10,867 nucleotides of DNA from Acidobacteriota bacterium (GTDB taxonomy: Bacteria; Acidobacteriota; Blastocatellia; Pyrinomonadales; Pyrinomonadaceae). This document shows, one piece after another, positions 7,374-10,867 of the stretch (the first letter of the stretch is position 1; every line of letters begins with the position of its first letter). The position numbers were made by a program, and so were the translations under genes. The DNA is taken from contig QHXH01000233.1 in NCBI GenBank assembly GCA_003222855.1, positions 1 through 10,867 of the forward strand, in the 5' to 3' direction. Below the pieces are notes generated by a model. The model saw only the letters and a list, made by a program, of their open reading frames with translations. It had not been told where the DNA came from and did no database searches.

Positions 7374-7805
7374 CTATTTTGACCCGTTTCGTGAGCCGTT
7401 GCGGTGCGAGTGCGTGCTGTGCGAGCACTTGGCGCACTTGCAACCGATGTCTTTGATTATTCCCTCGAAGTACTCCTTTCCGTAATCGTAGGCAATCTCT
7501 TCACCGGGCTGGATAGTCTTCTTTGACCAAATCCAGACACGATCGCGGTTGATGATTGCTTCAGCATTCGGAGCGCAGGAATGATTGATGTAACGGGCAA
7601 TATTGTCGCGGCCACTGCCATCGATTGACCACCTCTTGTTTACGCCGAAAAAGTATTTGCCATTGCTCTTTTCGACTTCCTCGTTTGGGACGCACGGCCC
7701 GGTGTACTCAACGATCTTTTTCCCTCTGGGAATCCGTTTGATGGCGAATAGCCCCAAGCCGGTAGCCGAACGTTTGACGGTGAAAAGCTCGTCCCCTTGA
7801 TCCAT
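7374..7805 (-). CDS. SET-domain protein-lysine N-methyltransferase
   Basis: This 143-residue protein is almost entirely one SET domain, which transfers methyl groups from S-adenosylmethionine to lysine side chains of proteins. Visible motifs, in order, are GLGLFA (16-21), EYTG (33-36), the pseudoknot motif RYINHSCAPNA with N74-H75-S76-C77, GEEIAYDYG (101-109, with the expected catalytic tyrosines 106/108), and a post-SET cysteine cluster C122-K-C124-A-K-C127. In post-SET enzymes such cysteines bind zinc together with the NHSC cysteine. The tail is polar (H, S, N, R). There is no signal peptide, so it should act in the cytoplasm; the target is unknown. It is the only minus-strand gene seen here, has repeats on both sides, and its GC is lower than its neighbours (stretches of 43-55 percent), which suggests transfer. 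No clear ribosome binding site precedes the ATG. Confidence 0.88.
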   Translation of the reverse strand: MDQGDELFTVKRSATGLGLFAIKRIPRGKKIVEYTGPCVPNEEVEKSNGKYFFGVNKRWSIDGSGRDNIARYINHSCAPNAEAIINRDRVWIWSKKTIQPGEEIAYDYGKEYFEGIIKDIGCKCAKCSHSTHSHRNGSRNGSK

Positions 7806-7883
7806 CCTGCAAGATTAGAGGCCGGCTGTCCCAAAACTTTTATCTGTCATTCACAAGAGTGTTTCCAACATGATCGGGAACTT

Positions 7884-7903
7884 CAAGTGCGTTAACACAC
7901 TTG
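7884..7903. promoter_or_regulatory. 20-base near-perfect palindrome, operator-like
   Basis: CAAGTG-C-GTTAAC-A-CACTTG reads the same on both strands at 18 of 20 positions. It lies in the divergent region between the SET gene start (7805) and the DUF309 gene start (8059). A dimeric regulator could bind it, but no regulator gene is visible here and it may simply be another repeat. Confidence 0.35.
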
Positions 7904-7925
7904 GCTCATGTTTCTTCGTGGCGCG

Positions 7926-8007
7926 TTGGTATGATTTCGTGGTTGAATGTTCTGAACGGGCAAATGCTTACCACGAAATCACACCAATGAAGATCAAATC
8001 ACACCAA
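7926..8007. repeat. Inverted plus direct repeat cluster in the divergent intergenic region
   Basis: The 17-base arms at 7927-7943 and 7970-7986 are reverse complements at 16 of 17 positions (TGGTATGATTTCGTGGT against ACCACGAAATCACACCA) with a 26-base loop. The 12-mer AAATCACACCAA occurs directly at 7976-7987 and again at 7996-8007, 20 bases apart. Together with the palindrome at 7884-7903, this is all I can see in the 253-base stretch 7806-8058. Confidence 0.65.
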
Positions 8008-8058
8008 ATCAGTTGGCCGAGAAGCATCAAGAGAGGCTTTTGATCGGAATCAGATACA

Positions 8059-8499
8059 ATGCGTTCGATGACAAGTGGGGTATCACATTATTCTGAAGAA
8101 CACCTTCTCGCTTATCCGGTCGAGTACATCGCGGGCATAGATCTTTACAACGCCGGCGAGTACCACGCCGCGCATGATGCGTGGGAAGAACGTTGGATGG
8201 GGCCAGTCGCGCCGGACGAAAAACTTTTTCTTCAGGCGATGATTCAATCAGCCGTTGCTTTTCATCATCTGCAGATCGGACGTCCCGGTGCAGCCCGGCG
8301 TATGTATTTGATGGCCAAAGAAAAATTCGCGCGACTGAATCAACCGATATTCATGTCGCTCGATTTAGGTGACTATCAAGCGCAACTTGATCGCGCGCTG
8401 TCGTGGCTGCTGAGTGTTCCCGATCCGCGCGAGATCGAGCAACCGCAAATCGAGTCGCCGGTGATTCGCTTGATCGCGATTGCAAAAGCAAACCCATGA
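8059..8499 (+). CDS. DUF309 domain-containing protein
   Basis: The product has 146 residues. It contains the DUF309 signature: G-x-D-L-Y-N-A-G-E-Y-x-A-A-H-D-x-W-E-E-R-W around residues 26-46, followed by LQAMIQSAVAFHHLQIG and P-G-A-A-R-R-M (about 59-83). The family is a small all-helical cytosolic domain with conserved His, Glu and Trp residues; its biochemical role is not known to me. The last ~25 residues (PREIEQPQIESPV...) form a tail outside the domain. The stop codon overlaps the ATG of the next gene (ATGA at 8496-8499), so the two are translated together. The start is uncertain: ATG 8059 has only a weak GG-A upstream, and ATG 8068 also fits, losing three residues. Confidence 0.85.
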   Translation: MRSMTSGVSHYSEEHLLAYPVEYIAGIDLYNAGEYHAAHDAWEERWMGPVAPDEKLFLQAMIQSAVAFHHLQIGRPGAARRMYLMAKEKFARLNQPIFMSLDLGDYQAQLDRALSWLLSVPDPREIEQPQIESPVIRLIAIAKANP

Positions 8500-9005
8500 C
8501 TTCATTCATCAGACAATTACGCTTGTTATTGCTGGGCTTATGGCTCGGTGCTGCGATCTTTTTCGGCGCGGCCGTCGCGCCGGCGCTCTTTGGCGTGTTG
8601 CGGGGCGCGGGTCTCGCTAACGCTAATGAATTGGCTGGCTCGATCGTCACGCGGCTGCTTCAATTCATCGACCGGGGAGGCTTCGAAATCGGGCTATTCC
8701 TCCTGGTCACCAGCTTCTTCGTGCACCGGCATCGCAGCCGCCTGGCCCAGTTCGTTGAGGTGATTTCAACCGCGATTATGGCTATTATGACTGGCGTCAG
8801 TCTCTGGATTATTTCGGCGCGGATGTCCGCTTTGCGCAGCTCGATGGGCCTGATCGATCAGGTTTCGCCGGCTGATCCGCGTCGCGTCGAGTTCGATTCG
8901 TTGCACCGCTACTCAGTGATAGCGATGGGTGTCGCGATAATTGCGGGTTTGGTCGCTTTCACGATCTCGTCGCGTCCGGACAGACGAAGCAATCGCGTTT
9001 TGTGA
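8496..9005 (+). CDS. DUF4149 domain-containing integral membrane protein
   Basis: From the ATG at 8496 the protein has 169 residues with four hydrophobic segments at about 9-33, 63-78, 86-108 and 141-158. Segment 1 carries the family pattern LWLGAAIFFGAAVAPALFGVL, and the motif F-x-S-L-H-R-Y-S before segment 4 (F133, H137) is typical of DUF4149/TMEM205-like proteins. The role of the family is not established; it is an inner-membrane protein. The open frame extends upstream to 8403, but that part overlaps the DUF309 gene out of frame. The ATGA overlap at 8496-8499 marks the true start. The reductase-like gene follows 12 bases after the stop. Confidence 0.85.
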   Translation: MTSFIRQLRLLLLGLWLGAAIFFGAAVAPALFGVLRGAGLANANELAGSIVTRLLQFIDRGGFEIGLFLLVTSFFVHRHRSRLAQFVEVISTAIMAIMTGVSLWIISARMSALRSSMGLIDQVSPADPRRVEFDSLHRYSVIAMGVAIIAGLVAFTISSRPDRRSNRVL

Positions 9006-9009
9006 AGGA
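9005..9009 (+). promoter_or_regulatory. Ribosome binding site of the GrdB/PrdB-family gene
   Basis: AAGGA overlaps the last base of the preceding TGA stop and lies eight bases before the GTG at 9018. It supports that GTG as the start and indicates translation from the same mRNA as the DUF4149 gene. Confidence 0.55.
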
Positions 9010-9017
9010 TCCAAATC

Positions 9018-9821
9018 GTGGAAATTATTGAACAAGTAGATCAGTGGCGCGAAAGATATCGCTCGTGGAGATCGCAGCAGCGTTCCGACAGCGATCTCGG
9101 AAGATATCCGTTTGTCGAAAACAAGCTCGCGCCATTCACGCCCGCGCGCCGCGCTTTGCCCATGCTGAATCTCGCGCTCATCTGTTCGGCCGGCGCGTAC
9201 ATCGATGGCACTCAACCGTTCGACGCCAGTAACGCCGACGGCAATATGACGTTTCGCGAAATCCCCACCCAAATCGATCCGCGTGAGCTGCGGTTTGCTG
9301 GTCGCGGTTATGACGAGACCTTTGTCCGCGAAGATGTGAACGCACAAGTTCCGCTTACGCGTTTGTTCGAGTTTGAGGCGAACGGAGTCATCGGCCAACT
9401 TAATTCCGCCTTCTGGAGCTTCTGCGGATTCATTCCGGACGCCGCGAGCTTTGTTGAGACAACCGTGCCCAAGCTGGTCGATCGGGTGAAGCATTACGAC
9501 GTGCAGGGAGCCCTCCTGATTCCCGCATCCGAGCTCTGTCACCAATCGATGGGGCTGCTGGCGCGCGCGATTGAACAAGCAGGGATTCCGACTGTGACGT
9601 TGTCTGTCGATCGCGAACTGATCGAGCGAGTGCGCCCGCCGCGCGCCGGTTATTATCACGGCCAGTTCGGAAGCGTGGCAGGCGGACCGAATTGGCCAGA
9701 GCATCAGCGTAGAATTCTCGATGAAGCATTACGCTGGCTTGAGCCCCTGGGCGAGCCGGGCATTCGCAAATTGTCAGTCGAACTCGAAAGTCAGGTTGAA
9801 GCTGCGCGCGGCGAAAGATAG
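9018..9821 (+). CDS. Glycine/sarcosine/betaine reductase selenoprotein B (GrdB/PrdB)-family protein, non-selenocysteine
   Basis: This 267-residue protein matches, from memory, the family that includes the selenoprotein B subunit of glycine reductase and the PrdB subunit of D-proline reductase. Recognisable blocks are LALICSAGAYIDGTQPFD (about 52-69), the N-x-D-G-x-M-T-F-R-E-I-P block, VNAQVPLTRLFEFEANGVIGQLN, LLIPASELCHQSMGLLARAI (C174), and AGIPTVTLSVDRE. Cysteines stand at 56, 136 and 174. No in-frame TGA occurs, so selenocysteine is not used here. I see no GrdA, GrdC/D, PrdA or thioredoxin gene beside it, so it is unlikely to serve classical Stickland fermentation; its substrate is unknown. 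It is the third gene of the DUF309-DUF4149 run, and the last before the hairpin at 9825. Confidence 0.72.
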   Translation: MEIIEQVDQWRERYRSWRSQQRSDSDLGRYPFVENKLAPFTPARRALPMLNLALICSAGAYIDGTQPFDASNADGNMTFREIPTQIDPRELRFAGRGYDETFVREDVNAQVPLTRLFEFEANGVIGQLNSAFWSFCGFIPDAASFVETTVPKLVDRVKHYDVQGALLIPASELCHQSMGLLARAIEQAGIPTVTLSVDRELIERVRPPRAGYYHGQFGSVAGGPNWPEHQRRILDEALRWLEPLGEPGIRKLSVELESQVEAARGER

Positions 9822-9824
9822 TTC

Positions 9825-9883
9825 GGAGTTCCGCCCTTAGGCGGCAGTTCTGGCAATATTTCCCCGCCTAAAGGCGGAACTCC
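9825..9883. repeat. Inverted repeat with 20-base arms, REP-like
   Basis: The left arm at 9825-9844 (GGAGTTCCGCCCTTAGGCGG) and right arm at 9864-9883 (CCGCCTAAAGGCGGAACTCC) are reverse complements at 19 of 20 positions, with a 19-base loop. Each arm also folds on itself through CCGCC/GGCGG. It fills most of the 76-base gap between the GrdB-family gene and the beta-propeller gene. It could attenuate or end transcription between them, but no T-run follows. Confidence 0.75.
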
Positions 9884-9897
9884 AAAACGGATCCTAC

Positions 9898-10867
9898 ATG
9901 AAACGCACGCTGCTCCGATCATTGATCGCCATCATCGTCCTGCTGGTTGGTTATCTATTACTTTGGCCCGTCCCCATTAGTCCCGTGGCATGGACTGCGC
10001 CTGCGGCGCCGGAACTGACGGGAATCTACGCACAGAATTCTGAGCTGGCGAAAATCGAAAGACTTCGCATTGACGGAAAAAATCCTGAAGACGTCGCGTT
10101 TGATTCACAGGATCGCATCTACTGTGGCGATGAACTCGGACGCATCTTTCGTTTTCAGAAGGATGGCACCAGACCCGAGGTGTTCGCCGATACCAAGGGT
10201 CGTCCGTTGGGATTGATTTTCGACGCCTCCGGCAATCTGATCGTCGCCGATGCGGTGCTTGGTTTGATGTCGATTGCGCCTAACGGACAACCCAGCGTGC
10301 TCGCAACCGAAGCTGAAGGAGTGCCCTTCCGCTGCACCAACGATCTGGACGCCGCTGCGGATGGCACGATCTATTTCACCGATGCCTCGTACAAGTTTCC
10401 GCTCACGCAATTGAAAGACGATTTGCTCGAGCATCAACCAAACGGCCGTTTTCTCTCTTACGATCCGCGCACGAAACAAACGAAAGTGTTGTTGCGCGAT
10501 CTCTATTTCGCGAATGGCGTCGCAGTCAGTTCCGATCAATCGTTTGTGCTGGTAATTGAGACCGGCGCATATCGCGTACGGCGCTATTGGTTGACGGGAG
10601 ACAAAGCGGGACAGTCAGACATCTTCATCGACAACCTGCCTGGATTTCCCGATGGCATTTCATCTAATGGACGCGATACTTTCTGGGTGGCGTTGGTGAA
10701 TCGACGCGACCCGGGTCTCGACTTTTTACTGTCGCATCCGTTTCTGCGAAAGATCGTCTGGCGTCTGCCTTCCTTTCTCCAACCTAACATCAAGCGTTAC
10801 GCATTCGCGCTCGCCCTCGACCGAAGCGGCAAAGTCATCCGCAATCTCCAGGACCCTTCACCGCAAT
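9898..10867 (+). CDS. Strictosidine synthase/SMP-30-like beta-propeller protein, membrane-anchored (3' end outside window)
   Basis: From the ATG at 9898 at least 323 residues are encoded and the frame runs off the window. Residues ~8-23 are a single hydrophobic helix after a K-R-x-x-x-x-R start, an uncleaved anchor or signal sequence. The rest reads as a six-bladed propeller of the strictosidine synthase-like/APMAP/SMP-30 type: EDVAFDSQDRIYCGDELGRI, GRPLGLIFDASGNLIVADA (~101-119), NDLDAAADGTIYFTDAS (148-164), EHQPNGRFLSYDP, FANGVAVS, FVLVIETGAYRVRRYWL and LPGFPDGISSNG (from ~247). Related proteins are calcium-dependent hydrolases or lactonases. The plant alkaloid reaction is not expected in bacteria, so a hydrolase of unknown substrate is the safer reading. 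GGAT at 9889-9892 is a plausible ribosome binding site. A hairpin repeat separates it from the preceding gene. Confidence 0.85.
   Translation, partial: MKRTLLRSLIAIIVLLVGYLLLWPVPISPVAWTAPAAPELTGIYAQNSELAKIERLRIDGKNPEDVAFDSQDRIYCGDELGRIFRFQKDGTRPEVFADTKGRPLGLIFDASGNLIVADAVLGLMSIAPNGQPSVLATEAEGVPFRCTNDLDAAADGTIYFTDASYKFPLTQLKDDLLEHQPNGRFLSYDPRTKQTKVLLRDLYFANGVAVSSDQSFVLVIETGAYRVRRYWLTGDKAGQSDIFIDNLPGFPDGISSNGRDTFWVALVNRRDPGLDFLLSHPFLRKIVWRLPSFLQPNIKRYAFALALDRSGKVIRNLQDPSPQ

Noticed and set aside
7177..7443. Minus-strand open frame (88 codons) running from the SET gene 3' end through the palindromic element
   Set aside because: Half of it overlaps the SET gene out of frame and the rest is translated repeat (HTRLQPG-type sequence), a known kind of annotation artefact.
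8913..9704. Long open frame on the minus strand (263 codons) opposite the DUF4149 and GrdB-family genes
   Set aside because: It is antisense to two well-supported genes, has composition typical of a shadow frame in GC-rich coding DNA, and shows no recognisable domain.

Overview
The window looks like chromosome from a Gram-negative (diderm) bacterium of moderately high GC. The outer-membrane machinery (TamB, an Omp85 barrel protein, a SurA-like chaperone) shows the envelope type. The gene set and the dense short palindromic repeats remind me of Acidobacteriota (Blastocatellia-like). That is an impression from memory, not a database result.

Region 1 (1-7106, + strand) is an envelope-biogenesis cluster. 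It holds the C-terminal ~946 residues of TamB, then, two bases after its stop codon, a 1123-residue Omp85 protein in which I read seven POTRA domains and a barrel. After about 157 bases comes a secreted SurA-N-like protein without a visible PPIase domain. Together they would chaperone and insert outer-membrane proteins and/or move lipid across the periplasm. The last two genes each have an inverted repeat built from 7-base units at the 5' end. In both, the pyrimidine-rich arm encodes the hydrophobic part of the signal peptide.

Region 2 (7107-8058) separates two transcription directions. It contains a 121-bp symmetric palindromic element, a minus-strand gene for a small SET-domain lysine methyltransferase of lower GC, a 20-base near-palindrome and another inverted/direct repeat cluster. 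This is the most accessory-looking part of the window.

Region 3 (8059-10867, + strand) is a tight run: a DUF309 protein, a four-helix DUF4149 membrane protein (ATGA overlap), a GrdB/PrdB-family reductase-like protein without selenocysteine (12-base gap, good ribosome binding site), a 20-bp-arm hairpin repeat, and the start of a membrane-anchored strictosidine-synthase/SMP-30-like beta-propeller protein that runs off the end.

I found no CRISPR array, tRNA, rRNA, transposase or recognisable defence system. The most unusual signal is the heptad-repeat palindromes fused to signal-peptide coding sequence.
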